NCBI RefSeq assembly: GCF_015624485.1
Contig: NZ_CP061378.1
Location: forward strand, 4,092,001-4,156,000
DNA length: 64,000 nucleotides
Reading direction: 5' to 3'
Source: Bradyrhizobium genosp. L
GTDB lineage: Bacteria > Pseudomonadota > Alphaproteobacteria > Rhizobiales > Xanthobacteraceae
Position 1 is the first letter of the stretch, and every line of letters begins with the position of its first letter. The notes beneath the pieces are model-generated. The model saw only the letters and a program-made list of their open reading frames with translations. It was not told where the DNA came from and made no database searches. The position numbers and the translations under genes are program-made. Below are positions 26,885 to 37,186 of this stretch, one piece after another.

Positions 26885-27994
26885 ATGACAGCACGCAAGA
26901 CACGGGTTGCAATCCTGTTCGGTGGCCGCTCGGCCGAGCACGACGTGTCGCGGGCGTCGGCGGCGAATGTGCTGCGCTCGCTCGATCCTGATCGCTATGA
27001 CGTCACGGCGATCGGCATCGTCAGGGACGGCCGCTGGATCGCCGTCGGCGCGGGCAACGGCGCCGGCACAGGCGGCGGCGCGCTGACCATTCCGGACGAC
27101 GGACCGCAACTGGCCTTGCTGCCAGGCGGACAGGGCCGCGCCTTGGCGCTTGAAGGTGCGACGTCGCGGGAATTGCCCGCGTTCGATGTCGTCTTCCCGG
27201 TCCTGCACGGCCCCAACGGCGAGGACGGCACCGTGCAAGGCGCGCTCGAGCTCGCCGATGTCGCCTATGTCGGCTCGCGCGTGATGGGCTCGGCGGCGGC
27301 GATGGACAAGGACGTCGCCAAGCGGCTGCTACGCGAGGCCGGATTGCCGATCGTCCCCTTCGTTGCAATGTCGGCCGCAGCTCCGCTCGGTTATGACGAT
27401 GCGGTCAGTGCCCTCGAATCGCAGGAGCTCTTCGTCAAGCCGGCCAACATGGGCTCGTCGGTCGGCGTGTCGCGGGCGCGGAACGCGGCCGAGTTCGAGG
27501 CCGGCTGCCGACTGGCGTTCCGCTTCGACAGCAAGATCCTGATCGAGCGCAGCCTGGCGCCGATCCGCGAGGTCGAATGCTCCGTGCTCGAGGATGCCGA
27601 GGGACACATTCGCGCGTCGCTGCTTGGCGAGATCGTGCCCTCCGACAAGCACGGCTTCTACTCTTACGATGCAAAATATCTCGATGCGGATGGCGCCTTG
27701 CTTCAGGTGCCCGCCATGGTGCCGCCCGTACTCGCCGATCGCATCCGAGAGCTCGCCATCGAGACCTTCCGCGTCCTCGGTTGCGAAGGCATGGCACGGA
27801 TCGACTTCTTCCTGCACGGCGAAGAGGCTTATGTGAACGAGGCAAACACCCTGCCCGGCTTCACCGATATCAGCATGTATCCAAAGCTGTGGGAGGCCAG
27901 CGGCCTGCCGCAATCCGAGCTGATCGATATCCTGATCGGCCATGCCCTGGAGCGACAAAAGCGCTCCAGACGCCTGGTGTTCGAGCGGGAGTAG
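26885..27994 (+). CDS. ddl: D-alanine--D-alanine ligase, long (DdlA-like) form
   Basis: ATP-grasp ligase (369 aa) forming the D-Ala-D-Ala dipeptide of peptidoglycan precursors. Signatures: FGGRSAEHDVSRASA at the N-terminus, FPVLHGPNGEDGTVQGALEL near 95, KPANMGSSVGVSRA near 180, and YVNEANTLPGFTDISMYPKLW near 320. It is longer than the DdlB proteins of dcw clusters and lies away from mur genes, so it may be a second ligase. The start at 26885 is chosen because homology begins there; the frame opens at 26840. Confidence 0.92.
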   Translation: MTARKTRVAILFGGRSAEHDVSRASAANVLRSLDPDRYDVTAIGIVRDGRWIAVGAGNGAGTGGGALTIPDDGPQLALLPGGQGRALALEGATSRELPAFDVVFPVLHGPNGEDGTVQGALELADVAYVGSRVMGSAAAMDKDVAKRLLREAGLPIVPFVAMSAAAPLGYDDAVSALESQELFVKPANMGSSVGVSRARNAAEFEAGCRLAFRFDSKILIERSLAPIREVECSVLEDAEGHIRASLLGEIVPSDKHGFYSYDAKYLDADGALLQVPAMVPPVLADRIRELAIETFRVLGCEGMARIDFFLHGEEAYVNEANTLPGFTDISMYPKLWEASGLPQSELIDILIGHALERQKRSRRLVFERE

Positions 27995-28009
27995 ACAGCG
28001 GCTCGCGCG

Positions 28010-29149
28010 TTACATGCCCTTGTTCGGGTTGATCAGGAATTTCTCGCCCGTCGAACGCTTGTTGTAGATGGCGATGTTGTCGAGCTGCAAAACCTCCTGC
28101 AGCGACACCACGCTGGTGTAGTGGCTGGCGAACGTGGTCTTCAACTCCGCCACCACGCGCTGGCGCAATTTGTTGCCCGCCTCCGGGCCGATCTTCATCA
28201 GGAACGGGAACAGCAGCCAGCCGCCGACGCCCCAGGCCATGCCGAAGCCGCGCGGCAATTCGATCGGACGGGTGTCGAGGCCGCCATAGACATAGACCTG
28301 CTTGTGCACGTTCGAGCCGTAGCGGCTGTAGGCCTTGGCGGTCTTGTTGATGGCGGTCTCCATCGCGACAAGGATCTGGCCGGCGAGCTTGCCGCCGCCG
28401 ATCGCATCGAACGCGATGGTCGCGCCGGTCTCGACCAGCGCGTTGGTGAGATCGTCGGTGAAAGTAGGTGCCGTCGAATCGACGACGTGCTTGGCGCCGA
28501 TCTTGTGCAGGATGTCGGCCTGCTCCTTATTGCGCACGATGTTGACGAGGCCGATGCCGTCCTTGAGGCAGACCTTGTTCAGCATCTGGCCGAGGTTGGA
28601 GGCGGCAGCGGTGTGCACCAGCGCCTTGTGGCCCTCGCGCCGCATCGTTTCGGTCATGCCGAGCGCAGTCAGCGGATTGACGAAGCAGGACGCGCCCTCC
28701 GCTGGCGTGGTGCCCTCGGGCAGCGGCAGGCACTCGCCCACCCGCAGCGTGCGGTACTGTGCGTACATCGCGCCGCCGATCATCGCGACCGTCTTGCCCA
28801 GCAGCGCCTTGGCCGCATCGGACGAGCCGGTCTTGATCACGACGCCGGCGCCCTCATTGCCGACCGGCATGGACTCGTCGAGCCGCGCCGCCAGCCCCGG
28901 CAGCGCTGCCTCAGGCACTCGCGCGGTCACGACCGGCAATTCGCTGCTGCCGGAGACCTTTGCCGCCGACATGTCGGCGGGGCCGATCAGCAGGCCAAGG
29001 TCGGAGGGATTGATCGGGGTGCCCTCGACCCGGACCACGACCTCGTCGGGGCCGGGCTCGGGGGTCGGGACATTGACCAGCGATATCTCGAGCTCGCCAT
29101 TTTTCTTGAGCAGCGAACGCAGTTGCAATCCGCTCTTGCCGTCACTCAT
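28010..29149 (-). CDS. MDR-superfamily zinc-binding-type dehydrogenase
   Basis: Medium-chain dehydrogenase/reductase (379 aa) related to quinone/enoyl reductases. It has a GroES-like N-terminal half (PINPSDLGLLIGPAD, VGNEGAGVV) and a Rossmann domain (VHTAAASNLGQMLN, IAFDAIGGGKLAG). The catalytic-zinc cysteine typical of alcohol dehydrogenases is not obvious, which favours a quinone-reductase-like activity. A GGGAGG lies 5 nt before the ATG at 29149. It sits between eno and ddl as an insertion in the eno-ftsB-pdh backbone. The substrate is unknown. Confidence 0.85.
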   Translation of the reverse strand: MSDGKSGLQLRSLLKKNGELEISLVNVPTPEPGPDEVVVRVEGTPINPSDLGLLIGPADMSAAKVSGSSELPVVTARVPEAALPGLAARLDESMPVGNEGAGVVIKTGSSDAAKALLGKTVAMIGGAMYAQYRTLRVGECLPLPEGTTPAEGASCFVNPLTALGMTETMRREGHKALVHTAAASNLGQMLNKVCLKDGIGLVNIVRNKEQADILHKIGAKHVVDSTAPTFTDDLTNALVETGATIAFDAIGGGKLAGQILVAMETAINKTAKAYSRYGSNVHKQVYVYGGLDTRPIELPRGFGMAWGVGGWLLFPFLMKIGPEAGNKLRQRVVAELKTTFASHYTSVVSLQEVLQLDNIAIYNKRSTGEKFLINPNKGM

Positions 29150-29199
29150 CCCGACCTCCCCTTCGCTCACGTGTTTTTGGGTTCCGATCAGTTGGGGCG

Positions 29200-30573
<1,374 letters not shown>

Positions 30574-30608
30574 TCATTGAGTAAAGACGGCGCACGGAGA
30601 CCCCCGCG

Positions 30609-31085
30609 ATGGCGAAAAAGTCCAGCAAATCGAACCTGTCAGGCGACCTGCAACTCGGCCGTGCGGTGGAATGGCCCGATGCGCCGGAAAAGGCGAAATT
30701 GGACCGCGTGCCCAACCCGCAGGCTGGTACCGATTATCTGGTACGCTTCACCGTGCCGGAATTCACCTCGATCTGCCCGGTGACGGGACAACCGGACTTT
30801 GCGCATCTGGTGATCGACTACGTGCCGGGCCGCTTCCTGCTGGAGTCCAAGTCGCTGAAACTGTTCGCTGCGAGCTTCCGCAACCATGGCGCGTTCCACG
30901 AAGACTGCACCGTCATGATCGGCCGGCGCATCGCCAGTGAGATCAAGCCAAAGTGGCTCAGGATCGGCGGCTACTGGTATCCGCGCGGCGGCATCCCGAT
31001 CGACGTGTTCTTCCAGACCGGCCGGCTGCCGAAGGGCGTGTGGGTTCCGGACCAGGGCGTCGCGCCGTATCGCGGGCGGGGTTAA
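30609..31085 (+). CDS. queF: NADPH-dependent 7-cyano-7-deazaguanine reductase
   Basis: Tunnel-fold reductase (158 aa, short YkvM-type) converting preQ0 to preQ1 in queuosine synthesis. The covalent catalytic C56 and the proton-relay D63 lie in [13 protein letters not shown], with the QueF signature ESKSLKLF and substrate Glu in FHEDC. A GGAGA site lies 8 nt upstream. The stop codon overlaps that of the convergent MFS gene (31082-31085). Other que genes are not in the window. Confidence 0.96.
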   Translation: MAKKSSKSNLSGDLQLGRAVEWPDAPEKAKLDRVPNPQAGTDYLVRFTVPEFTSICPVTGQPDFAHLVIDYVPGRFLLESKSLKLFAASFRNHGAFHEDCTVMIGRRIASEIKPKWLRIGGYWYPRGGIPIDVFFQTGRLPKGVWVPDQGVAPYRGRG

Positions 31086-32290
31086 GACGCAACGTCCGGC
31101 CGCGCGTCGGCATCAGCCGGACGCCGCTGCTTCAAGAACCTTGCACAGACAAAACCGAGCACGACCATCACGGCCGCCGCTGACACCAGTGTCGCGGTCT
31201 TGCCGGCATGCTGCAAACCAAAACCGTAGGCGATCGGGCCGACGGTCTGGCCCATGAAGAAGAAGAACGAGTGCAGCGACAGCGCGGTGGCGCGGGCTTC
31301 GACCGAGAGCTCGCTGGCGAACACCTGCAGGCAGCCATGGATCATGTAGAAGCCGAGGCCCATCACCATCAGGCCGGCCATCTGCAGCTTCCAATGCGGA
31401 CCGAAGGCGACACCGACGAGCTGGATCGCGACCAGCGTGGCGCCTGCGATCATCATGCCGCGGACGCCGAGCCAGGGCAGCATGCGCGACACGGTGAGCG
31501 TGTAGACCAGCCCGCCGATGGCAAAGCCGGCGATCACGATGCCGGCGATCGACAGCGAGCTTTCGCCGAGCTCGAACAGGAACGAGGCGATGAAGGGAAA
31601 CAGTCCGAGCACGCAGCAGCCTTCGACGAAGACGGCCGAATAGCAGATCCGCGCATTGGGGTTGGTGAAGATGGTGCGGTAGCCGTGGCGCAGCGCTCTC
31701 AGGCTGGTGCGCGGCGGGCGGTTCAGCGCGGCACCGCGAAAGCCGGCCGCGACAGCAACCGCGACAATGATCACGAGGCCGCCGAGCACCGCGAGCACGC
31801 CGCGCCAGCCGAGCAGATCGCCGATCAGGCCGGAGGCCGTGGCGCCGAGCAGATTGCCGGTCATCGAGCCCGCGAGCGTGCGCCCGATTGCGAGCTGCCG
31901 CTTCTCGGGTCCGACCAGGTCTGAGGTCAGCGACAGCGCCACCGGAAACACGCCGCCGGAGCCGACGCCGGCGAGGATCCGGGTCACGAACAGCATCGGG
32001 AACGAGGTCGAGAGCGCGCCGAGCACATTGGCCGCGCCGAGCAGCACCAGGCAGATCGTCATCAGCCGCGCCTTGCCGAACAGGTCGGCAGCGGCGCCGA
32101 TCGCCGGCTGGACGATCGCGAAGGTGAAGGCGAACACCGCGGCGAAGCTCGCAGCGGTGGCGATGCTGACGGAAAAATCCTCGGCGACATGCGGCAGCAC
32201 CGGATCGAGCGCACGCACCGACAAGCTCGCCGCAAATGTCGCCAGCGTGATGACGTTGAGGGCCGGCGGCATGCCGCCTTTCGCGGTCAC
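31082..32290 (-). CDS. MFS drug/metabolite exporter
   Basis: 12-TM major facilitator of the DHA1 type (402 aa). It shows [17 protein letters not shown] in the TM2-3 loop (motif A) and [21 protein letters not shown] in TM4-5 (motif C-like). It begins with GTG at 32290; an ATG six codons downstream is an alternative. It starts 16 nt after the kdsA stop on the same strand and is probably cotranscribed with kdsA, although the substrate need not be related. Confidence 0.86.
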   Translation of the reverse strand: MTAKGGMPPALNVITLATFAASLSVRALDPVLPHVAEDFSVSIATAASFAAVFAFTFAIVQPAIGAAADLFGKARLMTICLVLLGAANVLGALSTSFPMLFVTRILAGVGSGGVFPVALSLTSDLVGPEKRQLAIGRTLAGSMTGNLLGATASGLIGDLLGWRGVLAVLGGLVIIVAVAVAAGFRGAALNRPPRTSLRALRHGYRTIFTNPNARICYSAVFVEGCCVLGLFPFIASFLFELGESSLSIAGIVIAGFAIGGLVYTLTVSRMLPWLGVRGMMIAGATLVAIQLVGVAFGPHWKLQMAGLMVMGLGFYMIHGCLQVFASELSVEARATALSLHSFFFFMGQTVGPIAYGFGLQHAGKTATLVSAAAVMVVLGFVCARFLKQRRPADADARPDVAS

Positions 32291-32306
32291 GTTCCGATCC
32301 GCCGCC

Positions 32307-33164
32307 TCACGCCGCGGTCTTGGCGAGCGCGTCGAACGCCATCAGCCGCTTGACGAGGGCCTCGAACTCGCGGAGCGGCACCATGTTCGGGCCGTCGGAA
32401 GGTGCGTGATCCGGATCGGGATGGGTCTCGATGAACACGCCGGCGACGCCGACCGCGACCGCCGCACGCGCCAGCACCGGCACGAATTCGCGCTCGCCGC
32501 CGGACGATGTCCCCTTGCCGCCCGGCTGCTGCACCGAATGGGTCGCATCGAAGATCACGGGTGCGCCGGTGGTGCGCGCCAGGATCGGCAGCGCGCGCAT
32601 GTCGGAGACCAGCGTGTTGTAGCCGAACGAGGCGCCACGCTCGGTGACCAGCACATTGGCGTTGCCGGCGCCGGTGATCTTGCTGACGACATTGGCCATG
32701 TCCCACGGCGCCAGGAACTGGCCCTTCTTGACGTTGACCACCTTGCCGGTCGCGGCAGCCGCCAGCAGCAGATCGGTCTGCCGGCAAAGGAACGCCGGGA
32801 TCTGCAGCACGTCGACCGCCTGCGCCACCTCGCCGCACTGCGAGGCCTCGTGCACATCGGTCAGCACCGGCAGTCCCAGCGAAGAACGAATCTCGGCGAA
32901 GATCGGCAGCGCCTGCTCGAGCCCGATGCCGCGCGCGGCGGACGCGCTGGTGCGGTTCGCCTTGTCGAACGAGGTCTTGTAGACCAGACCGATCCCGAGC
33001 CTCGCCGCGATCTCCTTCAGCGCGGACGCGACTTCGAGCGCATGCGCGCGGCTCTCGAGCTGGCACGGACCGGCGATGATGGAGATCGGCAGCGCATTGC
33101 CGAATTTGGCCGGTCCAACGGACACGACGGGCGCGGCGGTCTGCGCAGAAAGCTGATTGGTCAA
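32307..33164 (-). CDS. kdsA: 3-deoxy-8-phosphooctulonate synthase (KDO-8-phosphate synthase)
   Basis: Condenses arabinose-5-phosphate with PEP for the KDO part of lipopolysaccharide (285 aa). Motifs: [74 protein letters not shown] and [17 protein letters not shown]. No ATG lies at the homology start; a TTG at 33164 with AAAGGA 8 nt upstream is the best start, with an ATG at 33188 as an alternative lacking a good site. It follows pyrG in the usual alphaproteobacterial order, with a six-gene block between. Confidence 0.95.
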   Translation of the reverse strand: MTNQLSAQTAAPVVSVGPAKFGNALPISIIAGPCQLESRAHALEVASALKEIAARLGIGLVYKTSFDKANRTSASAARGIGLEQALPIFAEIRSSLGLPVLTDVHEASQCGEVAQAVDVLQIPAFLCRQTDLLLAAAATGKVVNVKKGQFLAPWDMANVVSKITGAGNANVLVTERGASFGYNTLVSDMRALPILARTTGAPVIFDATHSVQQPGGKGTSSGGEREFVPVLARAAVAVGVAGVFIETHPDPDHAPSDGPNMVPLREFEALVKRLMAFDALAKTAA

Positions 33165-33329
33165 GTGCGGTATCCTTTCGCGGGCGACCATGCAATCCCG
33201 CGCGCGATGGATCAAGCCACCGGTACGACAATGGGGGTTGCGCTGACGCCGTAGATGCTCCGTGCTATCACAATCCTGCCCCAGCTGCCCCTGTAGACTG
33301 GGCCGGAATCGGATATCCACGAGGGACCA

Positions 33330-33665
33330 ATGCGCATATCGCTTGTCATCACAGCTGCGGCCGCCTTGTCCACCTTGTCGGGCCTGGCGCACGGCCAGAC
33401 CAGCGCTCAGCCCGGCGTCGTCACCAGCGGCGCCACGGGTGTCACCGTCAACGGCAAGCCGGCGGCGCGCAGCGGCGACACCACCAGCAATGGCGGTCCG
33501 CTGGTCGAGGGCGTGCCAAACGTATTGATCAACGGCAAGCCCGCGGTCGTGATCGGCGACCGCACCCATTGCGGCGGCAAGGCCGTCTCCGGCAGCCATG
33601 GCGTCTTCATCAACGGCAAGCCGATGGTCCGCGAAGGCGACCAGACGTCGGGCTGCGCGGAGTAA
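33330..33665 (+). CDS. Secreted PAAR-like protein
   Basis: 111-aa protein with a clear Sec signal peptide ([22 protein letters not shown]) followed by a glycine-rich region with three NGKP-containing repeats ([50 protein letters not shown]) and a terminal GCAE. The NGKP...GD spacing and the H/C pair match PAAR-type beta-spike domains that tip type VI secretion needles. A Sec signal on such a domain is unusual, and no T6SS gene is nearby, so the role is open. It is divergent from kdsA. Confidence 0.7.
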   Translation: MRISLVITAAAALSTLSGLAHGQTSAQPGVVTSGATGVTVNGKPAARSGDTTSNGGPLVEGVPNVLINGKPAVVIGDRTHCGGKAVSGSHGVFINGKPMVREGDQTSGCAE

Positions 33666-33687
33666 GGGGCAGCCGACGCCGCGTCAC

Positions 33688-34014
33688 TCACTTCACCGAC
33701 GAGAACGCGGTCGGCACCAGAAGCTGGTTGACGATGTTGAGAACGATCTGGCCGTCCTCCTCGGTCTTGGCGCGCGCGGTGATCCATTCCGGATCGGACT
33801 GGAACGCGGCCCATTTCTTGTCGCGGTCGGCAAGCGACTCCCAGGCCAACAGATAGGTCAGCTCCTGGTTGGATTCGCCGACCAGCGTCGTGAAGAAGCC
33901 GGCCTGCTTGATGCCGTGCTTGTCCCACAGTTTCAGCGTGACGGTCTCGAAGCGCTTCAACAGCGCCGGCAACCGGCCCGGCAGGCAGCGATAGACACGG
34001 CTCTCATAGATCAT
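33688..34014 (-). CDS. NIPSNAP-family protein
   Basis: 108-aa ferredoxin-like dimeric alpha/beta-barrel protein of the NIPSNAP family. It begins MIYESRVYRCLPGRLPALLK and ends with the ITARAKTEEDGQIV region typical of the family. A GGGAGG lies 8 nt before the ATG at 34014. The function of bacterial NIPSNAP proteins is poorly known. It is divergent from the response-regulator gene, so the GCAATG direct repeat at 34121 lies in the shared intergenic region. Confidence 0.85.
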   Translation of the reverse strand: MIYESRVYRCLPGRLPALLKRFETVTLKLWDKHGIKQAGFFTTLVGESNQELTYLLAWESLADRDKKWAAFQSDPEWITARAKTEEDGQIVLNIVNQLLVPTAFSSVK

Positions 34015-34120
34015 CGGCAGTCCTCCCAAATTGTGGTGCGAGGGGTTATAGCGAGCGGGTTCCCGGCTGTCTCGGGGGGCGACAACATGGCACCCCTGCT
34101 CGCCCTCGCGGACCATTTCC

Positions 34121-34153
34121 GCAATGTTGTTGCAATGTGACTTGCCCTAGAGT
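34121..34153 (+). promoter_or_regulatory. Direct-repeat response-regulator box and -10 element
   Basis: GCAATG (34121-34126) is repeated after 5 nt (34132-34137), an 11-bp period typical of OmpR/PhoB-family sites. A TAGAGT that could serve as -10 lies at 34148-34153, 10 nt after the box, the spacing seen when such a box replaces the -35 element. The same repeat precedes the PmtA-like gene at 36248. Autoregulation of the downstream regulator is inferred. Confidence 0.5.
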
Positions 34154-34179
34154 CGGTGGTTTGAACCCAGGGTTGCGGC

Positions 34180-34854
34180 ATGCGGATATTGCTGGTCGAG
34201 GATGAGGCCGAAATGGCGGCGGCGCTGTCGCAGGCGCTGAAGGGTTTTGACATGGTGGTCGACCATGTGCCGAACCTTGCCGAGGCCGAAGAGGCGATCT
34301 CGGCCGATGTCCACGGCGCGGTCCTGCTCGACCGGCAACTGCCCGACGGCGACGGGCTGTCGCTGATCCCGAAGCTGCGCGCCAAGGCTGACGGCGTCCC
34401 GATCATCGTGCTGACCGCGCGCGGCGATCTCGCCGACCGTATCACCGGGCTCGACAGCGGCGCTGACGACTATCTGGCAAAGCCCTTCGCGGTCGAGGAG
34501 CTGCTGGCGCGGCTGCGCGCCGTGCTGCGCCGCCCCGCCGGCCTGCAGCTCGACATCATCCGGGCCGGCCGCGTCGCCTTCGACTGCGGCCATCGCGAGG
34601 CCAGCGTCGACGGCCGCCCGCTCGATCTGCCGCGCCGCGAGCTGTTGGTGCTGGAGACGCTGCTGCGCCGGATGGGCCGCACCGTGCTGCGCGCGACGCT
34701 GGAAGACGCCGTGTACAATTTCGACGACGAGATCCAGTCGAACGCGCTCGATGCCCATGTCTCGCGCCTGCGGCGCAAGCTCACTGATGCCGAGGCCGGT
34801 GTCGAGATCCACAGCATCCGCGGCGTCGGCTATCTCCTGAAGCAGGTCTCATGA
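34180..34854 (+). CDS. OmpR-family response regulator
   Basis: 224-aa two-component regulator. The receiver domain (1-115) has the acidic pocket (VEDEAE), phosphoacceptor D51 (LLDRQLPDGDG), the conserved Thr in LTARGD and K in AKPF; the C-terminal winged helix (about 128-222) has the recognition region SNALDAHVSRLRRKL and the wing IRGVGYLL. Its stop overlaps the kinase start by 4 nt (ATGA), so the pair is translationally coupled. Likely target genes are itself and the PmtA-like gene, from the shared GCAATG boxes. Confidence 0.95.
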   Translation: MRILLVEDEAEMAAALSQALKGFDMVVDHVPNLAEAEEAISADVHGAVLLDRQLPDGDGLSLIPKLRAKADGVPIIVLTARGDLADRITGLDSGADDYLAKPFAVEELLARLRAVLRRPAGLQLDIIRAGRVAFDCGHREASVDGRPLDLPRRELLVLETLLRRMGRTVLRATLEDAVYNFDDEIQSNALDAHVSRLRRKLTDAEAGVEIHSIRGVGYLLKQVS

Positions 34855-36230
34855 GCGAGACCGCCGATCATTATTGCCTGCGCTCGCAGCTGAGCTGGCG
34901 GCTGGTCGCGCTCCAGGCGGCGGTGCTGGCCATGCTGCTCGTTCTGCTGATCGGCGCGCTGTGCGCGTCCGGCGTGCTGGTGGTCCCGCGCGACGAGGAT
35001 CACGTCATCGCCATCGTGCAGGGCGCGCTCGCCCGCAATGCGCAGGGCGAACTGACGCTGCGCCCGACGGCGGAGCTGAAAGAGCTCCGCGAGACCACCC
35101 CCGACCTCTGGTTCCTGGTGCGCGACCACCAGGGACATTCGTTGTCGGAAGGCACGGTGCCGGGCGAATTTGCCAGGATCGGCGACGCGCTCGATCAGAT
35201 CAGCCAGGCGCGGCTCGGCTGGCAGATGTTCGAGGACGATCCGCGCAAGCTGCCGGCGCGGATGAAGCGCGTCAATTCCGATGCCGGCCAGGTGCAGGTG
35301 CTCACCGCCGCGCAGGGACCGATGACACGCGCGAAGACGCTGCTCGCCACCTCGTTCGCGTTCCTCGCCATCGCGCTGCCTGGCGTGCTGGTGATGGCCG
35401 CCGCGACCTTCGTCGCGACCCCGATGGTGGTCAGGCGCGCCCTCGCCGGCCTCGACACCACGGCCGACCAGGCGCGCCGGATCGATTTCCGCCAACGCGG
35501 CAGCCGGCTGTCCGCCGACCATCTGCCGCTCGAGGTCGTGCCGATGGTCACCGCCATCAACGATGCGCTGAAGCGGCTCGATGACGGCTATTCGCGGCAC
35601 CAGCGCTTTGTCGCGGACGCGGCGCACGAACTGCGCACGCCGATCGCGATCCTCACCACGCGGCTGGAATCGCTGCCCGCAGGCGCCGAGAAAACCCGCC
35701 TGCTCGAAGACGCCGGCCGGCTTGCGACGCTGGCCGAGCAGCTGCTCGACATCCAGCGCTTCGACCAGTGCCGCAATCCGTTTACCCGCGTCGATCTCGT
35801 CGCGGTCGCGCGCAACGTCGCGGCGGATCTCGCGCCGCTCGCGATTGCGGCCGGCTACGAGCTGTCGCTGGAGACCGCGGCCGAACAGGTCGCGACGTCG
35901 GGCGACCGCGCGGCGCTGGAGCGCGCGCTGACCAACCTGGTGCAGAACGCGATCCAGCATGGCGGACGGCGCGGCACCATCGCCATCCATGTCGGCAGCA
36001 CGGCCACGATCGACGTCACGGACGAAGGCGACGGCATTCCGCAGGACGCGCGCGCGCGGATCTTCGATCCGTTCTACCGGCTCGCGCCGCTCGATCGCGG
36101 CGCCGGCCTCGGCCTCAACATGGTGCGCGAGATCGCGCGCCTGCATGGCGGTCACGTCTCCGTGCTCGACGGGCCGAACGGCGGCGCCTGCTTCCGCCTG
36201 TCACTGCCGCCGGCGCCGCTCGTCGAATAG
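34851..36230 (+). CDS. Sensor histidine kinase
   Basis: 459-aa membrane kinase partnered with the upstream regulator. TM1 about 17-45, a roughly 120-residue periplasmic sensor region of no recognised type, TM2 about 165-192, a short HAMP-like linker, the dimerisation domain with phosphoacceptor H259 in DAAHELRTPIA, and the ATPase domain with N box (NLVQNAIQHGG), G1 (DEGDGIP), F and G2 (GAGLGLNMVREIA) motifs. The signal is unknown; the neighbouring methyltransferase suggests membrane-lipid state, which is speculation. Confidence 0.95.
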   Translation: MSETADHYCLRSQLSWRLVALQAAVLAMLLVLLIGALCASGVLVVPRDEDHVIAIVQGALARNAQGELTLRPTAELKELRETTPDLWFLVRDHQGHSLSEGTVPGEFARIGDALDQISQARLGWQMFEDDPRKLPARMKRVNSDAGQVQVLTAAQGPMTRAKTLLATSFAFLAIALPGVLVMAAATFVATPMVVRRALAGLDTTADQARRIDFRQRGSRLSADHLPLEVVPMVTAINDALKRLDDGYSRHQRFVADAAHELRTPIAILTTRLESLPAGAEKTRLLEDAGRLATLAEQLLDIQRFDQCRNPFTRVDLVAVARNVAADLAPLAIAAGYELSLETAAEQVATSGDRAALERALTNLVQNAIQHGGRRGTIAIHVGSTATIDVTDEGDGIPQDARARIFDPFYRLAPLDRGAGLGLNMVREIARLHGGHVSVLDGPNGGACFRLSLPPAPLVE

Positions 36231-36247
36231 CGCGAACGTGTCATTGC

Positions 36248-36264
36248 GCAATGCTGCCGCAATG
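36248..36264 (+). promoter_or_regulatory. Direct-repeat response-regulator box before the PmtA-like gene
   Basis: GCAATG (36248-36253) and GCAATG (36259-36264) with 5 nt between, the same unit and 11-bp period as at 34121. The first copy is also the right half of the palindrome CATTGCGCAATG. It lies 18 nt after the kinase stop and about 70 nt before the methyltransferase start. No convincing -10 was identified. Confidence 0.5.
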
Positions 36265-36333
36265 CTGACTCTGCAAAACAGCTCATGCCTCGCAATCGAA
36301 TCGAGGCGCGATGACACCTTGCCGGGAATGCAC

Positions 36334-37002
36334 ATGGCACACGATTTCCTCTCCTTCTTCACCGCGTGGATGGCCGCGCCGGGGCGCGTCGGCGCGATCG
36401 CGCCATCGGGCACCGCGCTCGCCGAGCTGATCACGCGCGACGTCACCGCCGCGACCGGCCCCGTGCTGGAGCTCGGCCCGGGCACCGGCGCGTTCACCTA
36501 TCACTTGCTGAAGCGCGGGCTGCGGCAGCAGGATCTGACGCTGATCGAATACGGCTCCGACTTCATGCGGCTGTTGCAGCTCCGCTTTCCCGGCGCGCGC
36601 GTGCTGTGGATGGATGCGGCGCGGCTGGCATCGGAACGGCTCTACGACGGCGCGCCGGTCGGCGCTGTGATCAGCGGCCTGCCGCTGCTCAACATGTCGC
36701 CGCGCAAGGTGATCTCGATCGTCGGCGGCGCGTTCAGCTATTTGCGTCCCGGCGGCGCGTTCTATCAGTTCACCTACGGCATGCGCTGCCCGATCCCGCG
36801 GCCGATCCTCGACCGTCTAAGCCTGCGCGCCACCCTGGTCGACCGCGCGATCCTCAACGTGCCGCCTGCCGCAGTCTACCGGCTGACGCGACGGCCGCAG
36901 TACCGGCTAATCACGCGCGATGCGACGACGGCGGCAGAGTCCGGCATACCGCCTAGCGCGAAAGCGAGCCGGGTCAGCGATGACTGTATCGCCGAGGTCT
37001 GA
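36334..37002 (+). CDS. Phospholipid N-methyltransferase (PmtA)-like
   Basis: Class I SAM-dependent methyltransferase (222 aa). It has the order typical of rhizobial PmtA: VGAIAPSGTALAELI, the SAM motif VLELGPGTGAFTYHLL, LIEYGSDFMRLLQLRFPGA, the SGLPLLNMSPRKV motif and an FTYGMRCPI loop. PmtA methylates phosphatidylethanolamine towards phosphatidylcholine; Bradyrhizobium has several Pmt paralogues, so the exact substrate is uncertain. ATGs at 36328 and 36334 are both possible; GGGA is better spaced for 36334. The last 30 residues are outside the family. It follows the two-component system. Confidence 0.78.
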   Translation: MAHDFLSFFTAWMAAPGRVGAIAPSGTALAELITRDVTAATGPVLELGPGTGAFTYHLLKRGLRQQDLTLIEYGSDFMRLLQLRFPGARVLWMDAARLASERLYDGAPVGAVISGLPLLNMSPRKVISIVGGAFSYLRPGGAFYQFTYGMRCPIPRPILDRLSLRATLVDRAILNVPPAAVYRLTRRPQYRLITRDATTAAESGIPPSAKASRVSDDCIAEV

Positions 37003-37186
37003 ATGACGGCTATGACCGGCGGTCGCAGTTTCGCTGCGACGCGGTCAGGCTTGCCGGTTGGCGCTCGAGCCACATGCACACACATGCTGTGCAGTGGCCA
37101 AGGCCCCTTTACAATCTCAGCTGGCCGATCGAATATGCTTCTATTGAACGTTTATTTCATTTCATTCCTGAATTTGGGGTGCTCCG

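Noticed and set aside
31707..33254. A 515-codon plus-strand frame over the MFS and kdsA genes
   Set aside because: It is antisense to two recognised genes and has a shadow-type composition.
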